Of a stretch of DNA of 43,083 bases, positions 1 through 8,048 are shown one piece after another (within the stretch, counting starts at the first letter, position 1; each line of letters opens with the position of its first letter). The notes under the pieces were generated by a model. It worked only from the letters and a program-made list of their open reading frames with translations, did no database searches and was not told the DNA's origin. Source of the DNA: Clostridia bacterium (GTDB lineage: Bacteria > Bacillota > Clostridia > Oscillospirales > Acutalibacteraceae); the NCBI GenBank assembly GCA_017428525.1, contig JAFRQQ010000025.1, positions 1-43,083 on the forward strand, written 5' to 3'. The position numbers were made by a program, and so were the translations under genes.

Positions 1-1310
1 ATCTGAAGCTCCGTGCCGGGAGAAACCGGATTTTTATTCCCGCAGGCATGTCCGCCGCGCTTATCCGTGCAACGATATTGCGTGACCCAGCTTTTCACAA
101 TCGCTTTCCCGGATTCACTTTTGTAAACAGCGACATGTACCGGATTGTAAACCGTAATAAGATTGATTATATATTTGGATTTGACGCTGATGATTGCGGT
201 ACCTTCCCCAACGGCGGTCACCCGGCCGTATTGATCCACGGTTGCAACTTTGGTGTTGTTACTAAACCAAGTAACCCTTCCGTTTAAATCGCCGTCTCGG
301 CCCGTATATCTGCCGTTTTTATCACACCGATAGACATCGAAATTATAGACATATCCGCCTGAGATTGCAGCGGTTTCGTGTTCCGGCCTGTAGTTCCAAT
401 TGTAATTCTGCGAAATTGCAACACGGCCAAATAGCAGCGCCGACGCTTTCTGCGCCGCAGAGGAAGGCAATTCTTCTACAACATAAACCGCACAGGTCGC
501 CGTCGCGTCCCGATCCGGCAGGTAAACAGAAATCACGGTTTCACCGAGGCCGACAGCGGTCACCAAGCCGTTTTGATCGACTGCGGCAATCGCCTCGTTC
601 TCACTGCGCCATTCCAGGAGATCGGGATCGAAGGAACAATTCAAGATGCCTTCTTCCGTCGGGATTTCATCTTCTTCATTGACAGCTTCGGGCACATCTG
701 CGGCATCTTCCTGCGAACCGGTTGACGCCGGGATGATTGTCGGTTCGCCGTCGCATTCTACAGAGAGATCGGTCTGTGTCGGTTCCTCTGCCGCGCTTTC
801 GCTCGTGGATGAGATATGTTTTTCTTCTGCGAGAGTTTCCTCTGATTGTTCTCCTGCCGTCAGACCTGTTTCCGGCGTGGTTTCTGTACCCGGTTCCTTT
901 TCGCCCGTCGCTTCCTCCGCAATCGGCATCCTGGCTTCGGAATCCGATGCGGCTTCGGGTGATTCGGGCGCAGCTTCCGCCGTTGGATCCTCTGCGGGAT
1001 TCGGCGCATCTGTCTGCCCGTCCATGGGCAGCACAGGTTCGGCTTCTACAATCAGTTCCGCACTGTCACCGGGCAGAAGCCACACTTCCTCCGGCGCAAT
1101 GTAAAAGATGCACGGTGCGAGCTCCGCCTGCGTTTGATCGGGATTGTCCGGGAATTCCGGTTCAACGATCGGCGCCGGTTCCGTTACGGACGTGCCCGGA
1201 TCCGTTCCCGGATCGAAAGGTTCTTCAGGCGTTCCGATTCCTGATTGAAAGAAAGAAGTCAGTGTCATAATTGCCGACACAAGCAAAGAAAGAAGCTGTT
1301 TCCACGTCAT
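1..1310 (-). CDS. Secreted Ig-like (Big_2) surface protein, C-terminus outside window
   Basis: The reading frame is open from the ATG to the window edge, about 436 codons, so the C-terminus is missing. Residues 1-25 form a signal peptide (MTWKQLLSLLVSAIMTLTSF). Next comes a long acidic, Pro/Thr/Ser/Glu-rich segment that is probably a disordered stalk. It is followed by a bacterial Ig-like group 2 domain (WRSENEAIAAVDQNGLVTAV, then GETVISV) and a second copy (WFSNNTKVATVDQYGRVTAV, then GTAIISV). Big_2 domains are beta-sandwich modules common in surface proteins of Firmicutes; the ligand cannot be read from sequence. Start choice: AGGAGG lies 8 bases upstream of the ATG, and a TTGACA/TATGAT promoter lies further up. 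The terminal segment seen here has two cysteines and no anchor; a sorting signal could lie beyond the edge. Confidence 0.85.
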   Translation of the reverse strand, partial: MTWKQLLSLLVSAIMTLTSFFQSGIGTPEEPFDPGTDPGTSVTEPAPIVEPEFPDNPDQTQAELAPCIFYIAPEEVWLLPGDSAELIVEAEPVLPMDGQTDAPNPAEDPTAEAAPESPEAASDSEARMPIAEEATGEKEPGTETTPETGLTAGEQSEETLAEEKHISSTSESAAEEPTQTDLSVECDGEPTIIPASTGSQEDAADVPEAVNEEDEIPTEEGILNCSFDPDLLEWRSENEAIAAVDQNGLVTAVGLGETVISVYLPDRDATATCAVYVVEELPSSAAQKASALLFGRVAISQNYNWNYRPEHETAAISGGYVYNFDVYRCDKNGRYTGRDGDLNGRVTWFSNNTKVATVDQYGRVTAVGEGTAIISVKSKYIINLITVYNPVHVAVYKSESGKAIVKSWVTQYRCTDKRGGHACGNKNPVSPGTELQ

Positions 1311-1361
1311 TTTTGAAATCCTCCTGTTGTTGATTGTAAGCAAAAAGAGAATCTCATCCAA

Positions 1362-1390
1362 ATCATACATGCAATTCGTTTGAATGTCAA
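1362..1390 (-). promoter_or_regulatory. Sigma-A promoter of the Ig-like surface protein gene
   Basis: Read on the minus strand: TTGACA, a 17-base spacer, then TATGAT, ending about 50 bases before the start codon of the downstream gene. Both hexamers are close to consensus and the spacing is ideal. Confidence 0.65.
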
Positions 1391-1491
1391 GCGTTTCAGA
1401 ATGAAGGACTTCCCTTCTTGATTGCGATGGCCTGCCGCCAGTCAACGGCCCGTAGTTCTATAACGAAACGAATTCGTCTTTCATTCACCTT

Positions 1492-2139
1492 TCACCGGAA
1501 TCGAATGGGCGTTGTGAACCATTCGAGCGCAACGGGCGGACGATAAAAAGCAAATGCGGGCACGGAAGCGTCATAGGAAAGGATATCCATCGTTCTTGTT
1601 GACGAATCCATCCGATTGCTCGAGGTTATCCGCACCAGACGGTCGCCCTGATAATCAAAGAGCAGAAGGGTTTCGCCGTCAAAAAACGTCTCCCGCAGAT
1701 TCCCGTTCACCGTTTCGCCGGAAAAGTCGATCCCGTCGCCCGTAATCATTTCATACCATACGCGCAGCGTCTCGTTCGGATTTGCAGTCTCTTCAATCGG
1801 CCAGCCTTCGGAGAGCGGAAAACGGAAAAGCGGCAGCGCGGGGAAATACCAGAAGGAATCCCCGGCATCCGCGACAAAACGCATCGTGATTGGCAGGATG
1901 GGCCAAACCTTGACATCATACGCAAATGCTTCGCCGGCCGAATAAACGGACAGGCGCTGCGTTTCCTCTCCGGACACAAGAAAAACGGAAGCGGTCCACT
2001 GCTCCGATTGCAGCGCATTCCGAAGCAGCGCGCAGATTCTGGCGTCTTCGATTGATCCGCCCGCCCCCTCCGCAAACGCGGGCGTCACGATGCCGCAAAG
2101 CAGCAGGAGGGATAAGAGAAGTGCAAGCAGTTTTTTCAT
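1492..2139 (-). CDS. Small secreted protein of unknown function
   Basis: 215 residues. Residues 1-23 are a signal peptide (MKKLLALLLSLLLLCG, cleavage probably after AFA), so the protein is exported. The mature part has no family I recognise. It alternates short hydrophobic strands with polar turns (for example TLLLFDYQGDRLVRITSS), which fits an all-beta fold such as a LolA/LppX-like barrel, but that is only a guess. It has no lipobox and no membrane anchor after the signal. The start ATG is preceded by GGAAAGGAG. The signal peptide is nearly identical in protein and DNA to that of the gene just upstream on the same strand, while the mature parts are unrelated. Confidence 0.75.
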   Translation of the reverse strand: MKKLLALLLSLLLLCGIVTPAFAEGAGGSIEDARICALLRNALQSEQWTASVFLVSGEETQRLSVYSAGEAFAYDVKVWPILPITMRFVADAGDSFWYFPALPLFRFPLSEGWPIEETANPNETLRVWYEMITGDGIDFSGETVNGNLRETFFDGETLLLFDYQGDRLVRITSSNRMDSSTRTMDILSYDASVPAFAFYRPPVALEWFTTPIRFR

Positions 2140-2232
2140 GGAAAAAGACTCCTTTCCCGTTTTGAATCGGATTCGTTGTTTGTCAACATATTCAGGCCGG
2201 CTTTTTGTGTATCATGACGGATGCTGCCGCTT

Positions 2233-3534
2233 TTAATGCAGGCTGCGCAAAAAAGAATGAATCAAACTCCAAAGCCATCCCAAAAGTGAAAAGCGAACGG
2301 TGACAGCATACTGCAGCTGCGTACCGTCTTCCAATGTAACCTTGACTGTCGTTGCGCCCGGATGATTGCCGGTGATTCTTGTCCCCGCCACAGAGGCGAT
2401 CTCCGGGTTGTCGGAAACAGCATCCACAACCAAGGCGCCATCTGTTTCGATTTCAACGGTTTGTCCGGTTTTGACCGTGAGCGTCTTTTCGATAATTGTG
2501 GGCAATTCGCTCTCATACCTAAGAAGTGGCATAACGGCGTTCTCCGGCAGTTTCCAGACGCATTTAAAATCGAAGCCGGCAAAGCGCTCAGCATCTCTGA
2601 ACTCTTTGTGTGACAATGCTGTTCCGAAGCTGTCCCACCCAGTTGCGTCTAAATAATAACAGCTTGAAACGCGCTCGCTCGCAGAGGATCTGCTTTCTTC
2701 CAGATCAAACACTTCATAACTGCCAATTAAAGCGTGGCATTCGATCAGCGGTGTTTCTGCCGCTGCGGATGCGGCCAGCTTTCCGAAATTGTAAGAGGTT
2801 TTGATCGTGCCGCCCGTCAATCTCCCGACCAGACCGCCGAGATGAACCAGTTGGTTTGCTACATTTATTTCAATTCTTCCGGCGTTTCGGCAATCCGACA
2901 TATTGCCTGAGAGCAATCCGCAGATGCCGCCGGAGACACTGTTTTCATTGTGACTGTTCGTTTCATCTTTAACCGTCAAATTGACCTTGCCGAGATTTGC
3001 GCATGCCGTCAGTTCACTTTGTCGCGCAAAGCCGACGACGCCGCCGAGGAGATGCTGCGGCGACTGCCCGGTCGATATTACATGAATCTCAACCGTATTC
3101 CGGCAGCAATCAAGCGTGCTTTCCTCCGCAAACCCGCAAATGCCGCCGACTGTCGTTTTCCCCGAAGTGATTGAAATCTTTCCATCGACGGCCAGTCCGG
3201 AGAGCGCCGCATTTTGGATATACCCAAACAAGCCGGCGAATTCATTATCTCTGATCGTTATTGTTTTCAGATTCTTTATCGCGTGATTCTCACCCTTGAG
3301 CGTTCCCGTGAAGGGATTGTCTTTTGTTCCGATTGCCGACCAATTCTCAAAAGCGGAAATGTCGATGTCATTCATCAGAATGTATTTGCCGCTCAGGTCG
3401 TTGCGGATGTTGTTCAGATCCTCCGCCGTGCGGATGGGCGTGAAGCCCTCCGGCACATCGTCCGCCGCAAACGCGGGCGTCACGATGCCGCAAAGCAGCA
3501 GGGCGGATAAGATCAATGTAAGCAGTTTTTTCAT
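2233..3534 (-). CDS. Secreted GLUG-repeat protein with C-terminal Ig-like domain
   Basis: 433 residues from the ATG with GGAAGGAAGG just upstream; the frame stays open further 5' but without a ribosome site. Residues 1-23 are a signal peptide. The mature protein opens with IRTAEDLNNIRNDLSGKYIL and DIDISAFENWSAIG, then FTGTLKGENHAIKNL, the usual lead-in of GLUG-motif proteins. Repeats of the form GGI/VxGFA...S.L..C.N.G follow (GGICGFAEESTLDCCRNT, GGVVGFARQSELTACANLG, GGLVGRLTGGTI). GLUG repeats occur in right-handed beta-helix-like surface proteins and adhesins. About residues 345-415 resemble a Big_2 Ig-like domain (SDNPEIASVAG). The tail (WLWSLIHSFLRSLH) is hydrophobic and aromatic, with no LPXTG. 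Probable surface-associated protein; ligand unknown. Confidence 0.85.
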   Translation of the reverse strand: MKKLLTLILSALLLCGIVTPAFAADDVPEGFTPIRTAEDLNNIRNDLSGKYILMNDIDISAFENWSAIGTKDNPFTGTLKGENHAIKNLKTITIRDNEFAGLFGYIQNAALSGLAVDGKISITSGKTTVGGICGFAEESTLDCCRNTVEIHVISTGQSPQHLLGGVVGFARQSELTACANLGKVNLTVKDETNSHNENSVSGGICGLLSGNMSDCRNAGRIEINVANQLVHLGGLVGRLTGGTIKTSYNFGKLAASAAAETPLIECHALIGSYEVFDLEESRSSASERVSSCYYLDATGWDSFGTALSHKEFRDAERFAGFDFKCVWKLPENAVMPLLRYESELPTIIEKTLTVKTGQTVEIETDGALVVDAVSDNPEIASVAGTRITGNHPGATTVKVTLEDGTQLQYAVTVRFSLLGWLWSLIHSFLRSLH

Positions 3535-3598
3535 CAGAATCCTTCCTTCCATTTTTTGATGCTCATTTTTCACATGTGTTTCTGCGTTGTCAATTCGA

Positions 3599-3733
3599 TC
3601 AGGCAGAAATCGCAGGCTGCTTAGAAACGACGATTTTGGAAGCAAAGCGACCTTCTCCCGACGGCGAGAAACGTCTCCGCCGCAGCCGTGGCACAGCACA
3701 GTTATAAAAAAGCATTGCAGGCAGCAGCTTCAT
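3599..3733 (-). pseudogene. Possible decayed secreted-protein remnant (44 codons)
   Basis: The gap between the two flanking secreted-protein genes (about 400 bases) holds no convincing gene. Within it a short frame starts at an ATG preceded by AAAGGGAG and begins MKLLPAMLFYNCAVPRL. Its DNA resembles the start of the neighbouring gene at 4342 (a GGGAG site followed by a run of T before ATGAAG, then CTGCAATGCTTTT-like bases). After some 12 codons it turns into Arg-rich sequence (RLRRRRFSPSGEGR) that does not look like a real protein. I read it as the broken 5' end of a former secreted-protein gene; it could equally be chance. Confidence 0.2.
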
Positions 3734-3931
3734 AAAAACGGATCTCCCTTTTTCAAAAACCACCTTGCTCCGGTTATTGATCAAATAAATCATAGACGGT
3801 TTTCGATGCGCAGAAAAGCCTTGAAGCAAAAATGACGTGGTTTTTGGAAAAATTGATTTGTTTGGATGATGAAAGCGACCGCAGTTTTACGCCGGGCGAC
3901 CATCCTCCGCCCCCGATCAGAAGGACAGTTT

Positions 3932-4342
3932 TTAATATTCATATAGAGTTCTTGACTCTGAGGTTCCGGACGCATAAGCTGTGACGGTGGCCTTTAACCG
4001 ATAAGTGCTGAACGGATTGATCACCCTGCTTTTTTCAAGAGCACCGCTGCGGCCGGAAAACGTCTCCGACCATGTTTTGACCGTGGAATAGCTGCCGCCG
4101 GAGAGCTTTTGCAGCTCCAGTTGGATCTTGACGCTTGTGACGCTGCTGATGCCTTCCACTGCGGCAAAGACTGTTGTTGTCACCGTCCCATGATCAATTC
4201 TTGCATCTGCGCTGTTGATCAATACGGCTCGCACGTCTTCCGGCTGCTGGGATTTCTCCACTGCTGCCAGAACGCTGAACGGCTGCAAAGCGAAAAGCAT
4301 TGCAAGCAACAGCGTCAATAGAATGAGTCTTCCTTTCTTCAT
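3932..4342 (-). CDS. Small secreted beta-rich protein, candidate ECF sigma target
   Basis: 136 residues from an ATG preceded by GGGAGG. Residues 1-26 are a signal peptide (MKKGRLILLTLLLAMLFALQ). The mature domain of about 110 residues alternates polar and hydrophobic positions (VTSVKIQLELQKLSGGSYST, STYRLKATVTAYASGTSES), typical of a single beta-sandwich. There are no catalytic motifs, cysteines or anchor. It resembles small uncharacterised exported proteins of Lachnospiraceae and Oscillospiraceae; I cannot name a family. It follows the sigma/anti-sigma pair on the same strand and has its own upstream copy of the element found before the sigma gene, so it may be made when that sigma factor is released. 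A 7-base inverted repeat (AGTGTTT/AAACACT) overlaps the predicted transcription start. Confidence 0.8.
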   Translation of the reverse strand: MKKGRLILLTLLLAMLFALQPFSVLAAVEKSQQPEDVRAVLINSADARIDHGTVTTTVFAAVEGISSVTSVKIQLELQKLSGGSYSTVKTWSETFSGRSGALEKSRVINPFSTYRLKATVTAYASGTSESRTLYEY

Positions 4343-4394
4343 AAAAAACCTCCCTTTCGAAGATAGTATTTGAGTGTTTGTCACTCATAAACAC

Positions 4395-4423
4395 TAATGC
4401 GAAAAAGAGGGCAAAGTGTGACG
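4395..4423 (-). promoter_or_regulatory. Putative ECF-sigma promoter of the small secreted protein
   Basis: On the minus strand CGTCAC is followed by 16 bases, T-rich at their 3' end, and then CGCATTA, 53 bases before the ATG. By my count, 22 of 29 bases match the element upstream of the ECF sigma gene, with no gaps. A -35 box, a 16-base spacer and a short CG-containing -10 box is the usual ECF promoter layout (established); assignment to this sigma factor is inferred. Confidence 0.5.
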
Positions 4424-4465
4424 CTGTTTTTTTCAATTTTTTTAAAATTCGGCAGTTTTCACAAG

Positions 4466-5134
4466 TTAGTCCTCAAAGGATTGTGCAATCTTTACAACGT
4501 CTTCAATTGTCATACCGGAGGATCGCTCAGCCATAATTCTTCTATCGATATTTCCTGTTGACCATACAAGGTTGATTACTGTATCTGAAATGCAGTAATA
4601 AGCAGGATAGCCGTTAATACTGATTTCCACCGGCGAAAAGTCATCCATATCAAAGACAACCATACCGCCTGCCTTTTCGGAACACACAATCAACAAATCC
4701 TCCCCCCGCTGATAGCGATACTCAATGGATAATTTGCTTTGTTTTTTCTCAACGAGTACAAATCCATCCGGAATCTCACTGAAGGAAGCATCCATTTTAT
4801 GGCGTCCTGCAGCTTTAGGAAAAACAATTTCAACAAATCCACCGTCAACCTGCATTTGCCTTTGAGACATGGCCGATACAAAAATTGCAGCTAACAGCAA
4901 AGCAATCAGCAGCGCTGCAATCAGCAGCGCCCTTACAAGCTTTTTCCCTTCCGGTCTGCGGATCCGTCCGCCCGCAGCCGAACGCTGCAGATCGCTCAAA
5001 ACCCGCAGCAGCCGTTTTTCCGCACGCCCGGAAAGCGGAAACGCCGGTCTCTCCTGCAGCTCCGTCAAATAAGCGTTCAGCCGTCTTTCATTCTCAGCCG
5101 CAAGCGCCTCTGCCAGCATCTGATCGGGAATCAT
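4466..5134 (-). CDS. Membrane anti-sigma factor with DUF4367-like outer domain
   Basis: 222 residues. Residues 1-60 are a cytoplasmic, charged, helical region (MIPDQMLAEALAAENERRLN), the part expected to bind sigma. A single membrane segment follows at about 67-88 (LIAALLIALLLAAIFVSA), then an exported domain of about 130 residues. That outer domain (DGFVLVEKKQSKLSIEYRY, then DFSPVEISINGYPAYYCI, and a closing SSGMTIEDVVKIAQSF) fits the DUF4367-type module common in Clostridia. In these systems the outer domain senses an envelope signal and the inner part holds the sigma factor inactive. The start was chosen for GGAAGGAGG and because its ATG overlaps the sigma stop codon as ATGA, a sign of translational coupling. 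No classical zinc-binding HxxxCxxC motif is present. The outer half is more AT-rich than the inner half. Confidence 0.85.
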   Translation of the reverse strand: MIPDQMLAEALAAENERRLNAYLTELQERPAFPLSGRAEKRLLRVLSDLQRSAAGGRIRRPEGKKLVRALLIAALLIALLLAAIFVSAMSQRQMQVDGGFVEIVFPKAAGRHKMDASFSEIPDGFVLVEKKQSKLSIEYRYQRGEDLLIVCSEKAGGMVVFDMDDFSPVEISINGYPAYYCISDTVINLVWSTGNIDRRIMAERSSGMTIEDVVKIAQSFED

Positions 5135-5679
5135 ACGGTTTCCTCCTTCCGCTCCGTCATCATGCGCGCAAGTTTCTTTCGCGCCCGATGCAGCCGCTGG
5201 CGAACAGCGTCTGCAGATATGCCGCAAAACGCCGCCAGCTCCTGTGCGGTATAACCTTCGACATAGCGCATCACCAGCAGCTGCAGCGTCTGTTCATCCA
5301 GCAGACGCAGCGCATCCGCAAGATCCACACGGCTGCAGACGATATCCAGCAGCGGATCCGCCTGCGCATCCGGCTGCTGTCCGTTTTCCGGTCCGGACAC
5401 AAGCAGGGGATCACGCTTTTCATTTATCCGAAACGCACAGCGCTTGCAAATCGTGACGAGATACTTCCGCTGCTCCGGCTCTGAGAGTGTAACAAACAGC
5501 TCAAAGCGCTTGATCAGCTCCAGAAAGGTCTCCTGCACGCAATCGGTCATATCCGCCGGGCGCTCGAGATAATCGTTGGCTGTGTGAAGGAGCAACTGCT
5601 TGTATTTCAGATAGATTTGCGTAAATTGCAGTTGCTCTTCCGCCGAATCAAACTGCTCAAGAAACAATATCAGCAACAT
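5131..5679 (-). CDS. ECF-type RNA polymerase sigma factor
   Basis: 182 residues, a normal length for the extracytoplasmic-function group. Sigma region 2 spans about residues 20-85 (YERPADMTDCVQETFLE-like core; LERPADMTDCVQETFLELIK seen). Sigma region 4 spans about 120-172 and carries a helix-turn-helix (MRYVEGYTAQELAAFCGIS, then ADAVRQRLHRARKKLARM). It directs RNA polymerase to a small regulon until bound by its anti-sigma factor, encoded by the overlapping next gene. The start was chosen because AGAGGAGG lies 5 bases upstream of the ATG; a longer in-frame start has no ribosome site. About 110 bases upstream is an ECF-like promoter element, suggesting autoregulation. A 16-base inverted repeat (GTTATT-CTAT-AATAAC, 5714-5729) lies in the leader. 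Confidence 0.93.
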   Translation of the reverse strand: MLLILFLEQFDSAEEQLQFTQIYLKYKQLLLHTANDYLERPADMTDCVQETFLELIKRFELFVTLSEPEQRKYLVTICKRCAFRINEKRDPLLVSGPENGQQPDAQADPLLDIVCSRVDLADALRLLDEQTLQLLVMRYVEGYTAQELAAFCGISADAVRQRLHRARKKLARMMTERKEETV

Positions 5680-5786
5680 GCGCACCTCCTCTGACCGTTT
5701 TGCATTCGCTGCGGTTATTCTATAATAACACAAAACGGAACAGAAAAAAAGGGTTCATGCCCTGCTTTTGCGCTTTCTATAATAAA

Positions 5787-5815
5787 TAATGCGAAAAAAT
5801 GCGTAAATCATGACG
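5787..5815 (-). promoter_or_regulatory. Putative autoregulatory ECF promoter of the sigma operon
   Basis: Minus strand: CGTCAT, 16 bases ending in a T-run, then CGCATTA, 108 bases before the sigma start. It shares 22 of 29 aligned bases with the element before the secreted-protein gene, including 12 consecutive bases ending in CGCATTA. The 309-base gap it lies in also holds the divergent sigma-A promoter of the ABC exporter. Confidence 0.5.
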
Positions 5816-5900
5816 GACAATTTGAAAAAAACAACATTTTTTTGATTTTTTTCGCGTTTTCTGAAATCATCGGTCTGCAGCGGCCTTTCTTCGATTCGCA

Positions 5901-5929
5901 TTGAAAAGCCGCCGGTTTTATGCTATACT
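5901..5929 (+). promoter_or_regulatory. Sigma-A promoter of the ABC exporter gene
   Basis: TTGAAA, a 17-base spacer, then TATACT, about 60 bases before the ATG. Two near-consensus boxes at ideal spacing. Confidence 0.65.
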
Positions 5930-5988
5930 GTTGTTTGAGGAAATTGAACCTGCGGCGTTTGCCGCGGAATTGAAAAGCAGGTGATCGC

Positions 5989-7722
5989 ATGCTCAGACGC
6001 TTTCTCCCTTACTACCGGCCGCATTGGCTGATGTTTTCGCTGGATATGCTGGCCTCCGTCGCCATTTCGGTCATCGGCATGGTCTACCCGATCATGACCA
6101 ACCGCATGCTGAATGATTTCATCCCCAACCGCGCCTACCGCTCGATCATCCTTGCGGGGGCCTGCGTGCTCGCGCTGTATTTTCTGCGCATGCTGCTGCG
6201 CTATTTCGTGCAGTATCAGGGCCACATGGTCGGCACGCTCATCCAGGCGCAGATGCGCCGCGAGCTGTTTGCCCACCTGGAAAAGCTGCCGTTTTCCTTC
6301 TATGACAACCACGAGACCGGCGCCATCATGACCCGCATGACAAACGATCTGTTTGAAGTGGTGGAGCTTGCGCACCACGGGCCGGAGAATCTGCTGACCT
6401 GCTCGATCATGATCGTGCTCAGCTTCACCTATCTTTGCACGATCAACGTCTGGCTCACGCTGATCATTTTCACCTGCGTGCCGATTCTGATCGTCGTTTC
6501 CGTGCGCTACCGCCGCCGGATGCGCAAGGCCTTTGAAGACCGCCGCAAAAGCAACGCCGTGATCAACGCCGCGCTCGAGAGCTCCATCACGGGCGTGCGC
6601 GTGACCAAGGCCTACACCAACGCCGCGCGCGAGGAGGAGAAATTCGAGGTCGGCAATCAGCAGTTCGTGGAGGCCTCGGCGCATTCCTATTCGGCGATGG
6701 GCAAATTCCACTCCTCGACCTCCTTTGTGACGGATGTTTTCAACGTCTTTATCCTGATCGCCGGCGGCCTGTTTCTCTACAGCGGCAAAATCAACTTCGG
6801 CGAATACTCCACCTTCATCGTGTCGGTCAACCTGTTCATTTCGCCCGTGCAGACGCTGATCGGCTTCATGGAGCAGTGGCAGAACGGCGCGACCGGCTTC
6901 CGGCGCTTTCTGGAAATCATGGACGTGCCGCCGGAGGTCGACGCCCCCGGCGCGGAGGATCTCGGCACGGCGCAGGGCGAGATCGAGCTGCAGGACGTGT
7001 GCTTTTCCTATACGGAAGCGGAAACGCAGGGCGTGCTGGATCATGTGTCGCTGAAAATCGACAAGGGCAAAACCGTGGCGCTGGTCGGCCCCTCGGGCGG
7101 CGGCAAAACCACGATCTGCCATCTGATTCCCAATTTCTACAAACTCGAGGAGGGTAACGGCAGCATCCTGATCGACGGGCGCGACATTCGCACGCTGACC
7201 ATGGACTCCGTGCGGCGCAATATCGGCATCGTGCAGCAGGATGTGTTCCTCTTCGGCGGCAGCATTCGCGACAACATCCGCTACGGCTGCCCGGACGCGA
7301 CGGAAGAACAGGTGATCGAAGCGGCGAAACGCGCGAACATTCACGACTATGTGCTGACCCTCCCCCACGGCTACGACACGGAGATCGGCGAGCGCGGCGT
7401 ACGCCTCTCCGGCGGGCAGAAGCAGCGCATTTCCATTGCGCGCGTCTTCCTGAAGGACCCGGCCATTCTGATTCTGGATGAAGCGACCAGCGCGCTGGAC
7501 AACAGCACGGAGCTTCAGATCCAGCAGGCGCTGGACGCGCTTTGCAAGGGCCGCACGACGCTGGTGGTCGCGCACCGGCTTTCCACCGTGCGCAACGCGG
7601 ATGAAATCGCCGTTGTGACCGGCGGGCGCATCACCGAGCGCGGCACGCACGCGCAGCTGATAGCGCAGGACGGGCTTTATAAAGAACTCTATGAACTGCA
7701 ATTCCGCGGGCAGGAGGCCTGA
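5989..7722 (+). CDS. ABC exporter half-transporter (fused membrane and ATPase domains)
   Basis: 577 residues, the normal length of an MsbA/LmrA-type half-transporter that works as a dimer in the cytoplasmic membrane. Residues 1 to about 310 are the six-helix exporter domain (PYYRPHWLMFSLDMLASVAI at the start; LPFSFYDNHETGAIMTRMTN is the coupling region). The ATPase domain has Walker A GPSGGGKT at about 367, the Q-loop in IVQQDVFLFGGSIRDNIRYG, signature LSGGQKQRISIARVFLKDP near 472, Walker B LILDEATSALD near 495, and the switch His in VVAHRLSTVRNADEI. All catalytic residues are intact. Substrate cannot be told; lipids, drugs and peptides are all carried by this family. It stands alone, with no partner half-transporter next to it. 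Confidence 0.93.
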   Translation: MLRRFLPYYRPHWLMFSLDMLASVAISVIGMVYPIMTNRMLNDFIPNRAYRSIILAGACVLALYFLRMLLRYFVQYQGHMVGTLIQAQMRRELFAHLEKLPFSFYDNHETGAIMTRMTNDLFEVVELAHHGPENLLTCSIMIVLSFTYLCTINVWLTLIIFTCVPILIVVSVRYRRRMRKAFEDRRKSNAVINAALESSITGVRVTKAYTNAAREEEKFEVGNQQFVEASAHSYSAMGKFHSSTSFVTDVFNVFILIAGGLFLYSGKINFGEYSTFIVSVNLFISPVQTLIGFMEQWQNGATGFRRFLEIMDVPPEVDAPGAEDLGTAQGEIELQDVCFSYTEAETQGVLDHVSLKIDKGKTVALVGPSGGGKTTICHLIPNFYKLEEGNGSILIDGRDIRTLTMDSVRRNIGIVQQDVFLFGGSIRDNIRYGCPDATEEQVIEAAKRANIHDYVLTLPHGYDTEIGERGVRLSGGQKQRISIARVFLKDPAILILDEATSALDNSTELQIQQALDALCKGRTTLVVAHRLSTVRNADEIAVVTGGRITERGTHAQLIAQDGLYKELYELQFRGQEA

Positions 7723-7793
7723 TCCGCCGCGATTTTCCGGAAAACCCCGCGCGCACCGCGCCGCAGAACCCCCTCTTTTTTTCAAAAAAACGC

Positions 7794-7821
7794 TTGACAT
7801 TTCCCGCAATTCGTGTATAAT
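7794..7821 (+). promoter_or_regulatory. Consensus promoter of tRNA-Gln
   Basis: Perfect TTGACA and TATAAT hexamers with a 16-base spacer, ending 31 bases before the mature tRNA. Perfect boxes are typical of stable-RNA genes. Confidence 0.85.
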
Positions 7822-7852
7822 ATGTATTCGTAGCCCGCAAGGGCGGTCATAT

Positions 7853-7926
7853 TGGGGAATAGTGTAACGGTAGCACGACAGACTCTGACTCTGTTTGTTG
7901 GGGTTCAAATCCCTATTCCCCAGCCA
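7853..7926 (+). tRNA. tRNA-Gln (anticodon CUG)
   Basis: The cloverleaf folds completely. The acceptor arms TGGGGAA and TTCCCCA pair over 7 bp, with discriminator G and an encoded CCA. The anticodon stem is ACAGA/TCTGT around the loop CTCTGAC, giving anticodon CTG, which reads CAG. The T arm carries GTTCAAAT. It has its own consensus promoter and is followed at once by an intrinsic terminator, so it is a single-gene unit. Confidence 0.95.
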
Positions 7927-7962
7927 AAAGAAACACCCGTCCTTGCGACGGGTGTTTCTTTT
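7927..7962 (+). terminator. Intrinsic terminator of tRNA-Gln
   Basis: AAAGAAACACCCGTC and its perfect reverse complement flank a 5-base loop (CTTGC), giving a 15-bp stem ending in CTTTT. It begins directly after the CCA. Confidence 0.85.
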
Positions 7963-8048
7963 GGATGATCTTGAATCGGGGCTTCGCTGCGCAGCGGCAA
8001 AACCCCATATTACGAGCGAAGCGAGTAACAAGGTTCTGAACGCAACGC

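Noticed and set aside
5923..8031. Open minus-strand frame of 702 codons
   Set aside because: Antisense to the ABC exporter and even to tRNA-Gln; His/Arg/Ala-rich with no recognisable domain.
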